Source: Paenibacillus durus (GTDB lineage Bacteria; Bacillota; Bacilli; Paenibacillales; Paenibacillaceae). From it: DNA of 64,000 bases. This document shows positions 8,151 through 16,955 of this stretch, piece by piece. Every line of letters begins with the position of its first letter. Positions within the stretch are counted from its first letter, which is position 1. Position numbers and translations under genes: made by a program. The stretch lies in assembly GCF_000756615.1 (NCBI RefSeq), contig NZ_CP009288.1, positions 62,001 through 126,000 on the forward strand, written 5' to 3'. The notes beneath the pieces are model-generated. The model worked only from the letters and a program-made list of their open reading frames with translations. It had not been told where the DNA came from and did no database searches.

Positions 8151-9773
8151 TTGGAGATCGTTACGGGTTGGAAGGAATGGGAGAAGTGGGCCGGTGAAGG
8201 CTGGAATATCCTGCCTCTGATCATACGGTCGCAGCTCGGCCCGGGCGGATTGCCGAGCTCTTGGAAAAAGGCGTGGGAAATGGCAACGCCTTATTCTGTG
8301 GTGCTGGAAAGCGGAAAGGGCGGGCGTTATACGTACGTTGGACTTCGCCCTTCATCCGTGTTGACAGGCAAGGAGAGACATGCCGAGGTACTGCGGATTG
8401 CCGCCGGAAGCGCGTCAAATGCTGACAGTGCGGCCGGAGATGGGGCCGTGACGCTGGAAGACGCGCCGCTTGAGGTGCTGCGTGAATGGATGGCGCCCTT
8501 TAAGGCGCCACGGCCTGAGGATTCCGGGCTTCCGCCGTTTACGGGGGGCTGCGTCGGCTTCCTGTCGTATGATGTAGTCCGCTCGCTTGAACGGCTGCCT
8601 TCTTCCTCGGAGGATCATCCGGGATTCCCTGATTATCTCTGGATGCGGCTGGATGAGATGTGGATCTACGACCACGAGCAGCACCAGTTGTACTGCGCAC
8701 TGCATCCTTCGATCCCAGCCAACGTCTCAGCCGCCGTTTCCGCCGCAGAACTTAAAGTGCTCTATGAAGAGACGTTGGAAAAAGCAGAGGAGATGCTGGA
8801 AAAGTGGCGGCAGATTTGCGAAGTAGCGGAAGCTGCTGAGGAAGCTGAATCGTACACTCCCAGTGTTCCCGATATCCCCGCAGCAGCCGAATCCGGTGAA
8901 TGGCCGGGGATGACCTCGGCCTTCACCAGAGAGAAGTTCCAGCAGGCGGTGCTGGATATCCAGGAATACATTCGCCAAGGCGATGTATTCCAGGTGAACC
9001 TGTCGCTGCGGCAGGAAGCGGCGCTTACCTCCTCCCCGGAGGAGGTATACGAGTGGCTGCGCAGGCTCAACCCGTCCCCGTACATGGGCCTGCTGCGCTC
9101 GCCCGGCTTTGCGCTGTCCAGCGCTTCGCCGGAGCTGCTGGTTAAGCTGCACGGGGACAAAGTGAGCGCGCGGCCGATCGCCGGAACCCGGCGCCGGGGC
9201 CTGACTCCCGCGGAGGACGCCGCCATGGAGGCGGAACTGCGCGGGAGCGCCAAAGAGACGGCCGAGCATATTATGCTCGTCGATCTGGAGCGCAACGACA
9301 TCGGCCGCGTCTCCGTTTATGGTACGGTCAAGGTACCGGAGCTTATGACCGTGGAACGCTACTCGCATGTCATGCACCTCGTTTCCCAGGTCAACGGGCG
9401 GATTGCGGAGGGTAAGGATGCTTACGATGTGATCGCGGCCCTATTTCCAGGGGGGACTATTACCGGTGCACCTAAGGTAAGGACGATGGAGATCATTGAG
9501 GAATTGGAACCTGTCCGGCGCGGTCCGTACACCGGTTCAATGGGCTGGATTGACTACGGCGGCAATATGGAATTAAATATTATTATACGAACGTTGGTTG
9601 TCAAGGACGGAACCGGCTATATTCAGACGGGCGCGGGCATTGTGATCGACTCCGATCCTTACCGCGAATACCGGGAATGCCATAATAAAGCCAAGGCCAT
9701 CGTAAAAGCGGTTCTTTGCAGTGAAGCGATTCGGGAATCGCAGCCTGGCGGCGGCGCGGAGGGAGCAAAATAA
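8151..9773 (+). CDS. pabB: Aminodeoxychorismate synthase component I PabB
   Basis: Aminates chorismate with PabA-supplied ammonia to 4-amino-4-deoxychorismate for p-aminobenzoate. The chorismate-binding domain occupies roughly residues 260-525: YIRQGDVFQVNLS, PIAGTRRRG, HIMLVDLERNDIGRV, YSHVMHLVSQV, FPGGTITGAPKV and YTGSMGWIDYGG. An N-terminal TrpE-like domain carries VLESGKGGRYTYVG. The start is chosen as TTG 8151 because GGAGG at 8140-8144 lies 6 bases before it; ATG 8145 abuts the ribosome site, and the 8091 start lies ahead of the likely transcript start. PIAGT replaces the PIKGT of E. coli PabB, so by sequence alone it could be TrpE; the pabA-pabC-fol context decides for PabB. 540 residues. 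Confidence 0.9.
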   Translation: MEIVTGWKEWEKWAGEGWNILPLIIRSQLGPGGLPSSWKKAWEMATPYSVVLESGKGGRYTYVGLRPSSVLTGKERHAEVLRIAAGSASNADSAAGDGAVTLEDAPLEVLREWMAPFKAPRPEDSGLPPFTGGCVGFLSYDVVRSLERLPSSSEDHPGFPDYLWMRLDEMWIYDHEQHQLYCALHPSIPANVSAAVSAAELKVLYEETLEKAEEMLEKWRQICEVAEAAEEAESYTPSVPDIPAAAESGEWPGMTSAFTREKFQQAVLDIQEYIRQGDVFQVNLSLRQEAALTSSPEEVYEWLRRLNPSPYMGLLRSPGFALSSASPELLVKLHGDKVSARPIAGTRRRGLTPAEDAAMEAELRGSAKETAEHIMLVDLERNDIGRVSVYGTVKVPELMTVERYSHVMHLVSQVNGRIAEGKDAYDVIAALFPGGTITGAPKVRTMEIIEELEPVRRGPYTGSMGWIDYGGNMELNIIIRTLVVKDGTGYIQTGAGIVIDSDPYREYRECHNKAKAIVKAVLCSEAIRESQPGGGAEGAK

Positions 9774-9775
9774 AC

Positions 9776-10357
9776 ATGATTTTGGTTATCGACAACTATG
9801 ACTCTTTTACGTATAATCTCGTGCAGTATTTGGGGGAACTCGGTGAAGAGGTCAAGGTTTATCGCAACGATGAAATCAGCATCGCAGAGATTGAACAGCT
9901 GGCACCGGATCATATCCTGATCTCTCCGGGACCGTGCACACCGAATGAGGCGGGCATTAGTCTCGAACTGATCAACCATTTTAAGGGAGTGATCCCGATC
10001 TTCGGCGTTTGCCTTGGCCATCAGGCGATCGGACAGGCATTTGGCGGCAATGTCATCCGCGCGGAGCGGCTGATGCATGGCAAAACCTCGCCGATCCACC
10101 ATAAAGGCGGGTCTGTCTTTGAAGGGCTGGAATCACCGTTTACGGCCACCCGGTATCATTCCCTGCTAGTGGAGCGCGAGAGCCTGCCGGGTTGTCTGGA
10201 AATCACCGCTGAAACGGCGGAAGGTGAAATTATGGGGCTCCGTCACAAGGAATATCCAATCGAGGGAGTTCAGTTCCATCCGGAGTCGATTATCACCGAT
10301 CACGGCCATACGATGCTCCGTAATTTCCTCAAGCGAAAAGCCGGGAAGACGGTATGA
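9776..10357 (+). CDS. pabA: Glutamine amidotransferase component II (PabA/TrpG)
   Basis: Class I glutaminase that hands ammonia to PabB. Nucleophile elbow GVCLGHQAIGQAFGG carries the catalytic Cys (about residue 79); GVQFHPESI near 170 supplies the His and Glu of the triad; NYDSFTYNLVQYLGELG is at the N terminus. 193 residues, normal. It starts 3 bases after pabB and overlaps pabC by 4 (ATGA). In Bacilli this subunit commonly serves both p-aminobenzoate and tryptophan synthesis, which may hold here because no trp genes are in the window. Confidence 0.93.
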   Translation: MILVIDNYDSFTYNLVQYLGELGEEVKVYRNDEISIAEIEQLAPDHILISPGPCTPNEAGISLELINHFKGVIPIFGVCLGHQAIGQAFGGNVIRAERLMHGKTSPIHHKGGSVFEGLESPFTATRYHSLLVERESLPGCLEITAETAEGEIMGLRHKEYPIEGVQFHPESIITDHGHTMLRNFLKRKAGKTV

Positions 10358-11235
10358 ATTATATAGGAATTAATAGCGGCGTCGTAGACGCCGGAGATGC
10401 CGTGGTTTCCGTCAGGGATCACGGCTTTTTGTATGGCATCGGCTTATTCGAGACGTTCCGGACGTACGTGGGCAGGCCGTTTTTGCTGGAACGGCATCTG
10501 AAGAGGATGGCGGAGGGCTGCCGTCAGCTCGGCATTCCTTTTAAGCCCGACCCTGCCGGCCTAACGGAATGGATCGCGGAGCTGATGAAGCGTAACGGGC
10601 TGCAAGAAGCCTACATCCGTCACACCGTAACCGCCGGCGAGGATGTTCTCGGCCTTCCGGCGGGAGACTATACCTGTCCCAATCAAGTGCTGTTCACCAA
10701 AGCGCTGCCGCAGCGGCCTGTCAAATTAGATATAAATGGTAAAGAGCTGCAACTGCTTAAGCTGCCCCGGAATACGCCGGAAGGCCCGGTACGATTCAAG
10801 TCACTGCATTATATGAACAATATTTTGGCCAAAAGAGAACTGTCGCTCTACACGTCCGCGGCCCGCGGCGCTGAAGGATTGATGTTAACCGAGCGCGGAG
10901 AGGTTGCGGAAGGCATTGTCAGCAATGTGTTTTTCATAAAAGAGGGGCGTTTATTCACACCGGATGAGTCGGCCGGTATCCTACCGGGAATTACCCGGGA
11001 AATGGTCATGGAGCTTGCGCGAAGCGAAGGTCTTGAAGCCCAAACCGGACTGTACCCTTGGGAAACGCTGAAGGAAGCGGACGAAGTTTTTTTGACCAAC
11101 TCCATTCAGGAAATTGTGCCAGTGACGATTCTATGGGAAGAGAATGAAGGGACGGTAGTTGGAAGCGGATTGGCGGGTCCCGTCACTTCCTTACTCCTAA
11201 AGAAATACAGACAGAGAGCGGGAGTCGAGCAATGA
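10354..11235 (+). CDS. pabC: Aminodeoxychorismate lyase PabC
   Basis: PLP class IV aminotransferase-fold lyase releasing pyruvate from aminodeoxychorismate to give p-aminobenzoate. Motifs: VSVRDHGFLYGIGLFETFR at the N terminus, the PLP lysine in VRFKSLHYMNN near residue 150, EGIVSNVFFIKEGRLFTP near 190, GILPGITREMVMELA, and TNSIQEIVPV near 250. 293 residues. Coupled by ATGA overlaps to pabA upstream and folP downstream. A branched-chain or D-amino acid aminotransferase would share the fold, but the context makes PabC far more likely. Confidence 0.92.
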   Translation: MNYIGINSGVVDAGDAVVSVRDHGFLYGIGLFETFRTYVGRPFLLERHLKRMAEGCRQLGIPFKPDPAGLTEWIAELMKRNGLQEAYIRHTVTAGEDVLGLPAGDYTCPNQVLFTKALPQRPVKLDINGKELQLLKLPRNTPEGPVRFKSLHYMNNILAKRELSLYTSAARGAEGLMLTERGEVAEGIVSNVFFIKEGRLFTPDESAGILPGITREMVMELARSEGLEAQTGLYPWETLKEADEVFLTNSIQEIVPVTILWEENEGTVVGSGLAGPVTSLLLKKYRQRAGVEQ

Positions 11236-12077
11236 AGCCTATACTGTATACGCGAAAATATACCAGCGGTCCTATGGAGCTTACCTTAGGTACGCGGACA
11301 TTGATTATGGGCATCCTGAATGTGACACCCGATTCGTTCTCCGACGGCGGATTATGGGACAAGCCCGAAGCGGCGGTCCGCCATGCCTTGCAGATGGTGG
11401 AGGAAGGCGCCGACATGATCGATATCGGAGGCGAATCGACACGTCCCGGTCACGAACCGGTGAGCGCTGACGAGGAGCTGTCACGCATTCTTCCCGTTAT
11501 TGAGGCGATTCACCGCGCCGCGCCGCAAATTCCGCTATCGATCGACACCTATAAGGCGGAGGTGGCGAAGCAGGCGATTGCCGCCGGAGCGCATATCATC
11601 AACGACATTTGGGGGTGCAAGGCCGATTCCTTAATGGCAACGGTCGCCGCTGAAGCCAATTGCCCAATCATTTTGATGCATAACCGGGAAGAGCGGAATT
11701 ACACCGATTTGCAGGCCGATATGATCGCAGATCTGCGTGAGAGCATCGATTTAGCTTTACTGGCGGGAGTCCGGGCGGAGCATATCATCCTCGATCCTGG
11801 CATTGGCTTTGCCAAGGACTATCATGAGAATTTACGGGCAATGATGTCGCTGGACGCTTTGACAGAGCTCGGCTATCCGGTGCTGCTAGCCACATCGCGC
11901 AAACGGTTTATCCGCACGGCGCTTGACCTGCCGGTGGACGATATTGTCGAAGGGACGGCGGCAACCGTAGCGTTTGGCATCGCCCAGGGCTGTCAGATCG
12001 TGCGCGTTCACGATGTGCGGCTGATCAAGCGGACGGTTACGATGTGCGACGCTATGCTCTACTCCGATGTTAAATAA
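11232..12077 (+). CDS. folP: Dihydropteroate synthase FolP (Sul)
   Basis: Joins p-aminobenzoate to dihydropterin pyrophosphate; the sulfonamide target. Pterin-binding TIM barrel with MGILNVTPDSFSDGG near residue 27, DMIDIGGESTRPG near 62, IDTYKAEVAKQAI near 103, HIINDIWG near 124, DPGIGFAKDYHEN near 190, and the closing SRKRFI and RVHDV motifs. 281 residues. ATGA overlap with pabC. Confidence 0.95.
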   Translation: MKPILYTRKYTSGPMELTLGTRTLIMGILNVTPDSFSDGGLWDKPEAAVRHALQMVEEGADMIDIGGESTRPGHEPVSADEELSRILPVIEAIHRAAPQIPLSIDTYKAEVAKQAIAAGAHIINDIWGCKADSLMATVAAEANCPIILMHNREERNYTDLQADMIADLRESIDLALLAGVRAEHIILDPGIGFAKDYHENLRAMMSLDALTELGYPVLLATSRKRFIRTALDLPVDDIVEGTAATVAFGIAQGCQIVRVHDVRLIKRTVTMCDAMLYSDVK

Positions 12078-12095
12078 TGAAAGGTGGCATCGCCC

Positions 12096-12458
12096 ATGGA
12101 CAAAATGAAGCTTCACCGCATGGAATACTACGGCTATCATGGCGTTTTTGAAGAGGAGCGCAGGCTGGGCCAGCGTTATTACATTGATCTCGAGTTCGAG
12201 CTTGACTTAAGCGGGGCAGGGCGAAGCGACGATCTGCAGCAGACGGTAAACTACGCCGAAGCCCATGCTCTGGTTAAAAATATTGTCGAACAGGAGTCCT
12301 ATAAGCTGATTGAAGCTTTGGGTGAACGTATTGCATCTGCGATACTTCACACTTATACTATTATCAACGCGGTAACGGTCAAGGTGACCAAACCGCATCC
12401 GCCGTTCGACGTTCATTTCCAGGGAGTGACCGTAGAACTGCATAGAGCGAGAAAGTGA
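12096..12458 (+). CDS. folB: Dihydroneopterin aldolase FolB
   Basis: Converts dihydroneopterin to 6-hydroxymethyldihydropterin and glycolaldehyde. Small family protein of 120 residues with the MEYYGYHGVFEEERRLGQRYYID start, TVNYAEAHALVKNIVE near residue 52 and the catalytic lysine region VKVTKPHPPF near 98. An in-frame GTG at 12084 lies inside the ribosome site, so the ATG at 12096, 8 bases after AAGGTGG, is chosen. Followed 10 bases later by folK. Confidence 0.93.
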   Translation: MDKMKLHRMEYYGYHGVFEEERRLGQRYYIDLEFELDLSGAGRSDDLQQTVNYAEAHALVKNIVEQESYKLIEALGERIASAILHTYTIINAVTVKVTKPHPPFDVHFQGVTVELHRARK

Positions 12459-12468
12459 GAACCGATCT

Positions 12469-13017
12469 ATGAGTAATCATTCCACCTCTGAGCAGTCAGA
12501 GGCTTATATTGCTTTAGGGGCTAATTTGGGGGATCGCGAAAAAAGTCTTTATGATGCCCTTACCCTGCTCAATGCTCATGCCGATATTGAAGTCTTGCGC
12601 TGTTCCGGCGTATACGAGACCGAGCCTGTCGGTTATGCGGACCAGCCCAATTTTTTAAATATGACGGCGGCTGTACGCACATCGCTGATGCCAGAAGCGC
12701 TGCTGAGTGTGATGCTGGAGATTGAGGACCGGCTGGGGCGGGTGAGGACTATACGTAATGGCCCCCGGACGGTAGATTTGGATTTGCTGTGGATGGATGG
12801 CAAGGTGCTGCACACTCCGCATTTGATTCTGCCGCATCCCCGTATGCAGGAACGCGCATTCGTGCTTTTTCCGCTCCGTGATATAGTGCCGAAGGACGAA
12901 ACGTCCGGCCTGCTGGAGTTAATGACGAAAGCGCTGGGCAAGTTAGACGGAAGGGAAGGAATCAAGTTGTGGACAACAAGCGTATGGGAAGACGGATCCG
13001 GGCGTACCGAAAGCTAA
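12469..13017 (+). CDS. folK: 6-hydroxymethyl-7,8-dihydropterin pyrophosphokinase FolK
   Basis: Transfers pyrophosphate from ATP to hydroxymethyldihydropterin, giving the FolP substrate. Motifs: YIALGANLGDREKSL at about 13-27, VYETEPVGYADQPNFLN near 45, EIEDRLGRVR, and the metal-binding RTVDLDLLWMDG near 102, then LPHPRMQERAFVLFPL. 182 residues. The 3' end overlaps the next gene (HTH) by 49 bases in another frame, a YazB-like arrangement also found in B. subtilis. Confidence 0.94.
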   Translation: MSNHSTSEQSEAYIALGANLGDREKSLYDALTLLNAHADIEVLRCSGVYETEPVGYADQPNFLNMTAAVRTSLMPEALLSVMLEIEDRLGRVRTIRNGPRTVDLDLLWMDGKVLHTPHLILPHPRMQERAFVLFPLRDIVPKDETSGLLELMTKALGKLDGREGIKLWTTSVWEDGSGRTES

Positions 13018-13181
13018 AAGGCTACACACAGCAGGAACTGGCGGACCGCACGGGCATTTCACTCGCTGTGCTTGGGGCGGTGGAGCGGGGAAACCGATGT
13101 TTGGAAGATCAAATTTTAGATAAAATTGCGATAGTTTTGGAAGTCGGGGTCAAGGAATTGACCGACTCATCCTCAATATAA
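12969..13181 (+). CDS. Small XRE-family HTH protein (YazB-like)
   Basis: A 70-residue single-domain Cro/CI-type helix-turn-helix: RIRAYRKLKGYTQQELADRTGISLAVLGAVERGNR, with the turn at about 22-40 and a short C-terminal helix. GTG start, AAGGA 8 bases upstream, reading inside the folK 3' end. The equivalent yazB lies at the same place (between folK and dusB) in B. subtilis. Target unknown; a local regulator of folate genes is only a guess from position. Confidence 0.8.
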   Translation: MDNKRMGRRIRAYRKLKGYTQQELADRTGISLAVLGAVERGNRCLEDQILDKIAIVLEVGVKELTDSSSI

Positions 13182-13210
13182 CATCCTCAATATAAAAGGA
13201 AGTGAATCGT

Positions 13211-14233
13211 ATGCTTAAAATCGGCAACATCGAAATGAAAAATCAGATAGTGCTTGCTCCTATGGCCGGTGTATGCAACCCGGCTTTCCGGCTTATCGCC
13301 AAGGAGTTCGGAACCGGCCTCGTCTGCGCCGAAATGGTTAGCGACAAGGCGATTGTGCACGGCAACAAGCGAACGCGCGAAATGCTGTTTGTCGACGATC
13401 GGGAGAAACCGCTCAGCCTGCAAATTTTTGGGGGAGACCGCGAGTCTTTGGTGGAAGCCGCGAAGGTAGTCGATAAAGAAACGAACGCCGATATCATTGA
13501 TATCAACATGGGCTGTCCGGTGCCGAAAGTTACAAAATGCGACGCTGGAGCGCGCTGGCTGCTTGAGCCTGACAAAATCTACGAAATGGTCGCCGCAGTT
13601 GTCGACGCCGTCGACAAGCCGGTTACCGTCAAAATGCGGATCGGCTGGGACAGCGAGCATATTTACGTCGTCGATAACGCGCGCGCGGTGGAACGGGCCG
13701 GAGGCCAGGCCATCAGTGTGCACGGGCGTACTCGCGAGCAGCTATACACCGGCCATGCCGACTGGAGTTACATCCGCCAAGCTAAGGAAGCGGTCTCGAT
13801 TCCGGTTATCGGCAACGGCGATGTACAGACCCCGCAGGATGCCCGGGCTATGCTCGATCAGACCGGATGCGACGGAGTAATGATTGGGCGCGGCGCGCTC
13901 GGCAATCCGTGGATGCTGTACCGCACCGTCCAGTACCTCAGCACTGGAGAGCTGCTGCCCGATCCTTCACCGAAGGAGAAAATCGCGGTTGCCATTTTGC
14001 ATATGGACCGTCTGGTCGATTTGAAAGGTGAAGCGGTTGCCGTCCGCGAAATGCGCAAGCATCTGGCCTGGTATTTGAAAGGTCTGAAAGGCGCGGCCCG
14101 CGTAAAAGATGTCATTATGGAAGAAACGAAACGTGACGAAATGGTACGGATTTTAAATGATTTTGTCGACCGGGTTACAGTAGAAGAAACAGGTGATACG
14201 GTGGGCGCTGAAGCGTCTGTTTCCGCGGTATAA
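13211..14233 (+). CDS. dusB: tRNA-dihydrouridine synthase DusB
   Basis: FMN enzyme that reduces uridines in the tRNA D-loop. TIM-barrel hallmarks: VLAPMAGVCNPAFR near residue 15, SLQIFGGD near 70, DINMGCPVPKVTKCDAG near 97 with the catalytic Cys, KPVTVKMRIGWD near 135, ISVHGRTREQLYTG near 167, VIGNGDV near 198, and GVMIGRGALGNPW near 222. The GTG at 13202 is in frame but falls in the ribosome site, so ATG 13211 is used, giving 340 residues. Last gene of the folate cluster, as in B. subtilis (yacF). Confidence 0.93.
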   Translation: MLKIGNIEMKNQIVLAPMAGVCNPAFRLIAKEFGTGLVCAEMVSDKAIVHGNKRTREMLFVDDREKPLSLQIFGGDRESLVEAAKVVDKETNADIIDINMGCPVPKVTKCDAGARWLLEPDKIYEMVAAVVDAVDKPVTVKMRIGWDSEHIYVVDNARAVERAGGQAISVHGRTREQLYTGHADWSYIRQAKEAVSIPVIGNGDVQTPQDARAMLDQTGCDGVMIGRGALGNPWMLYRTVQYLSTGELLPDPSPKEKIAVAILHMDRLVDLKGEAVAVREMRKHLAWYLKGLKGAARVKDVIMEETKRDEMVRILNDFVDRVTVEETGDTVGAEASVSAV

Positions 14234-14284
14234 CGCCTGCTGTCGCGCTTGATTTGAATCCACCTGGCGATACGAAGGCTGTCA

Positions 14285-14313
14285 TTGACATTTTGTAACG
14301 GTTCCCATATAAT
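14285..14313 (+). promoter_or_regulatory. Consensus sigma-A promoter for greA
   Basis: Exact TTGACA (14285-14290) and exact TATAAT (14308-14313) separated by 17 bases. The ~115-base leader contains a nested hairpin at about 14356-14384 (GCGAAGGG ... TCCC ... TTCGC). Confidence 0.85.
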
Positions 14314-14435
14314 TTCACAGTATAAATTCGCCGTTCCAAATTTTGAAGCAATGCAGCGAAGGGTTCTTATCCCTTTGGATTCGCATATAGTTATGGTGTT
14401 TTCAATAAATGTATACGACAGGAGAATCGGTTAAG

Positions 14436-14915
14436 ATGAGCGACAAAGAAGTCATTCTCACTCCGGATGGTTTGAAGCGTCTGGAAGAGGAACTGGAGAA
14501 CCTCAAATCCGTCAAACGCCGCGAAGTGGCCGAGCGGATCAAAGTGGCTATCGGATATGGAGATATAAGCGAGAACTCGGAGTACGAGGATGCTAAGAAT
14601 GAACAGGCTTTTATCGAGGGCCGCATCATTACCTTGGAGAAAATGCTCCGTAACGCCCGCATCATTAACAGCGATGAAATTGACACCGAGAGCGTCAGTG
14701 TCGGGGTAACCGTTACTGTTGAAGATATGGAGTTCGGGGATATTATGGAGTACACGATCGTCGGCACGGCCGAATCGGACCCGCTCAATAATAAGATTTC
14801 CAACGAAAGCCCGGTGGGCAAAGCCATTATCGGAAAGAAAAAAGGTACTGTCGTAGACGTTACCGTGCCCGCAGGCGTTATTCAATATAAAATCATTGAT
14901 ATTAAAATGAAATAA
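14436..14915 (+). CDS. greA: Transcription elongation factor GreA
   Basis: Enters the RNA polymerase secondary channel and stimulates cleavage of backtracked RNA. Coiled-coil N-terminal domain with LTPDGLKRLEEELENL, the acidic tip region GDISENSEYEDAKNEQAFIEGRI near residue 40, and the C-terminal FKBP-like domain (TIVGTAESDP, ISNESPVGKAIIGKKKG). 159 residues from ATG 14436, with AGGAG at 14420-14424. An upstream in-frame ATG (14409) would add 9 residues ahead of the ribosome site and is rejected. Confidence 0.95.
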   Translation: MSDKEVILTPDGLKRLEEELENLKSVKRREVAERIKVAIGYGDISENSEYEDAKNEQAFIEGRIITLEKMLRNARIINSDEIDTESVSVGVTVTVEDMEFGDIMEYTIVGTAESDPLNNKISNESPVGKAIIGKKKGTVVDVTVPAGVIQYKIIDIKMK

Positions 14916-15000
14916 GATTGGACCTTAAGCAGTTAAGGTCGCATCACACTGCGCAGCCGGCCAGGATTAACCATGCCGGATCTTGCAGGCGGGGAACCGT

Positions 15001-15036
15001 TTGAAAAAGCTTCCTTAGGGAAGCTTTTTTCAAAAT
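15001..15036 (+). terminator. Terminator after greA
   Basis: TGAAAAAAGCTTCC-like hairpin: GAAAAAGCTTCC, loop TTA, GGGAAGCTTTTTTC. It is nearly symmetric and could work in both directions. Confidence 0.75.
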
Positions 15037-15296
15037 ATAAGAATTTATAAGTTACACGCTTATAAATGGTCTTATATTTCTACGAGAAACGTAATTGCGT
15101 CCTTCAAGGACGCCGTCAGGCGTTTCTTCTTGGGATATAAGAAAGTATAACTGTGCGCTTAGCTGTGGCCTTAGATTTCTTTAGGGAAACGAACGCTTCG
15201 GCCAATTATACGGGCATGACCCGCAGTGTAACTATCGTTATATGTTCAAAGGAACGGTACTGTCAGAGCGGTAGGGTGACAGCCGTTTCTTCTTAC
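15034..15296. repeat. Two diverged direct repeats with nested hairpins before lysS
   Basis: Unit 1 (about 15034-15134) and unit 2 (15135-15296) begin alike (ATATAAGAA..TATAA), share GCTTA and TTATATTTCT/TTAGATTTCT followed by AAACG, and both end in CGTTTCTTCTT. Unit 1 folds strongly: AATATAAGA pairs with TCTTATATT (15034-15080) around TTTATAAG/CTTATAAA, and GCGTCCTT/AAGGACGC forms a second hairpin inside a GAAACG/CGTTTC pair. Bases 15112-15132 recur exactly, inverted, at 43901-43921. This looks like a dispersed intergenic repeat rather than a T-box; the conserved T-box core was not found. Confidence 0.6.
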
Positions 15297-15337
15297 GTCT
15301 AAAGAGGTTCAAATCTGTTTTGAAGGGATGACACGCA

Positions 15338-16858
15338 ATGAGTGAAGAAATCAGCAATCAAGAGGCTACGGAAAGCGAGCTTAGCGAGCTGTTGCAGATC
15401 CGACGTGCCAAATTGGACGAGCTTCGCGGGCTCGGGATCGATCCATTCGGCAAAAAGTACCAGCGTACGCATAACGCCGGAAATATTTTGGCCAAATATG
15501 ATGGAATGACCAAGGAAGAGCTGGACGAGCAGGCTGTGCGAGTAAACATCGCAGGTCGGATCATGGCCAAACGGACGATGGGTAAAGCCAGCTTCGCCCA
15601 CATTCAGGATCTTAGCGGAAAAATTCAAATTTACGTCCGTCAGGACAGCGTGCCGGAAGTCCAATATGCGGCTTTCAGCGTGCTTGATCTCGGGGATATT
15701 ATCGGCGTGACCGGCACCGTCTTCAAGACGAAGACCGGAGAGACTACCATTAAGGTAAGCGAGCTTGAGGTGCTGTCCAAATCGCTGCTCCCGCTTCCTG
15801 ATAAATATAATGGTCTTAAGGATGTCGAACTGCGCTACCGTCAGCGTTATGTTGATCTGATCATCAACCCTGAGGTTCAGCAGACGTTTATCACCCGTTC
15901 GCGGATTATCCAGTCGATGCGCCGTTATCTTGATTCGCTCGGTTATCTGGAAGTTGAGACGCCGACTCTTCACGCCATTGCAGGCGGTGCCGCGGCCCGG
16001 CCGTTCATTACTTTCCACAACACGCTGGAGATGGAACTGTACATGCGGATCGCTATCGAACTGCATTTGAAGCGGCTCATCGTCGGCGGTCTGGAAAAAG
16101 TATATGAAATCGGCCGCGTCTATCGCAACGAGGGGATTTCTACCCGCCACAACCCTGAGTTCACCATGATCGAACTTTATGAGGCTTATGCCGATTACAC
16201 GGATATCATGCGTTTGACCGAGAGTTTGATTGCCCATATTGCCCAGGAAGTGCTCGGTACGCAAAAAATCAACTATCAAGGCCATGAAGTCGACTTGACT
16301 CCGGAGTGGCGCCGCGTATCGATGGTCGATGCGGTCAAGGAAGTAACCGGTGTCGATTTCGGCGTGCATATGACTGACGAAGAAGCCCATCGTCTGGCTA
16401 AGGAACACCGTGTGCCGGTAGAGAAGCATATGACTTTCGGTCATATTCTTAATGCTTTCTTTGAACAATTTGTCGAAGAGACGCTGATTCAGCCTACATT
16501 TGTAACGGGCCACCCTGTCGAAATTTCGCCGCTTGCCAAGAAGAACGATCATGATCCCCGGTTTACCGACCGGTTCGAGCTGTTTATCGTGGCTCGCGAG
16601 CATGCCAATGCGTTCAGCGAGCTGAACGACCCGATTGACCAGCGCCAGCGGTTTGAAGCTCAGCTTCAAGAGAAGGAGCAGGGTAATGATGAAGCGCATG
16701 AAATGGATGAGGACTTCATCCGTGCGCTTGAATATGGCATGCCTCCAACCGGCGGCCTTGGAATTGGCGTCGACCGTCTGGTTATGCTGCTGACCGACTC
16801 GGCATCTATCCGTGATGTACTGCTGTTCCCGCATATGCGCAACCGCGCGGGAGAATAA
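15338..16858 (+). CDS. lysS: Lysyl-tRNA synthetase, class II
   Basis: Charges tRNA-Lys. The N-terminal OB-fold anticodon domain (residues ~65-165, NIAGRIMAKRTMGKASFAHIQDLSG) precedes the class II core: motif 1 around ITRSRIIQSMRRYLDSLGYLEVETP, motif 2 YEIGRVYRNEGISTRHNPEFTMIE near 255, and motif 3 GLGIGVDRLVMLLTDS near 470. 506 residues, normal. Start ATG follows AAGGGATG by about 8 bases. It ends the synteny block shared with the B. subtilis ftsH-lysS region and is followed by the rRNA operon, as in Bacillus. Confidence 0.95.
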   Translation: MSEEISNQEATESELSELLQIRRAKLDELRGLGIDPFGKKYQRTHNAGNILAKYDGMTKEELDEQAVRVNIAGRIMAKRTMGKASFAHIQDLSGKIQIYVRQDSVPEVQYAAFSVLDLGDIIGVTGTVFKTKTGETTIKVSELEVLSKSLLPLPDKYNGLKDVELRYRQRYVDLIINPEVQQTFITRSRIIQSMRRYLDSLGYLEVETPTLHAIAGGAAARPFITFHNTLEMELYMRIAIELHLKRLIVGGLEKVYEIGRVYRNEGISTRHNPEFTMIELYEAYADYTDIMRLTESLIAHIAQEVLGTQKINYQGHEVDLTPEWRRVSMVDAVKEVTGVDFGVHMTDEEAHRLAKEHRVPVEKHMTFGHILNAFFEQFVEETLIQPTFVTGHPVEISPLAKKNDHDPRFTDRFELFIVAREHANAFSELNDPIDQRQRFEAQLQEKEQGNDEAHEMDEDFIRALEYGMPPTGGLGIGVDRLVMLLTDSASIRDVLLFPHMRNRAGE

Positions 16859-16892
16859 GGCAGCGCATTTTCTCATCTTTTAGAAGCTTTAT

Positions 16893-16936
16893 AACCCGGG
16901 AGGGAAGTGAAAGCCTGCATTCCCGGGTTTGTTTTT
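16893..16936 (+). terminator. Terminator after lysS
   Basis: AACCCGGGA ... TCCCGGGTT with a ~20-base loop and a TTTGTTTTT tail, about 35 bases after the lysS stop. Confidence 0.85.
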
Positions 16937-16955
16937 AAATATTTTAAAAATACTA

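Noticed and set aside
15034..15337. T-box leader for lysS
   Set aside because: No AGGGTGGNACCGCG-like T-box core or terminator pair; the region is explained better by repeats.
15299..16876. 525-residue frame opposite lysS
   Set aside because: Antisense shadow of a conserved synthetase gene; no start signals.
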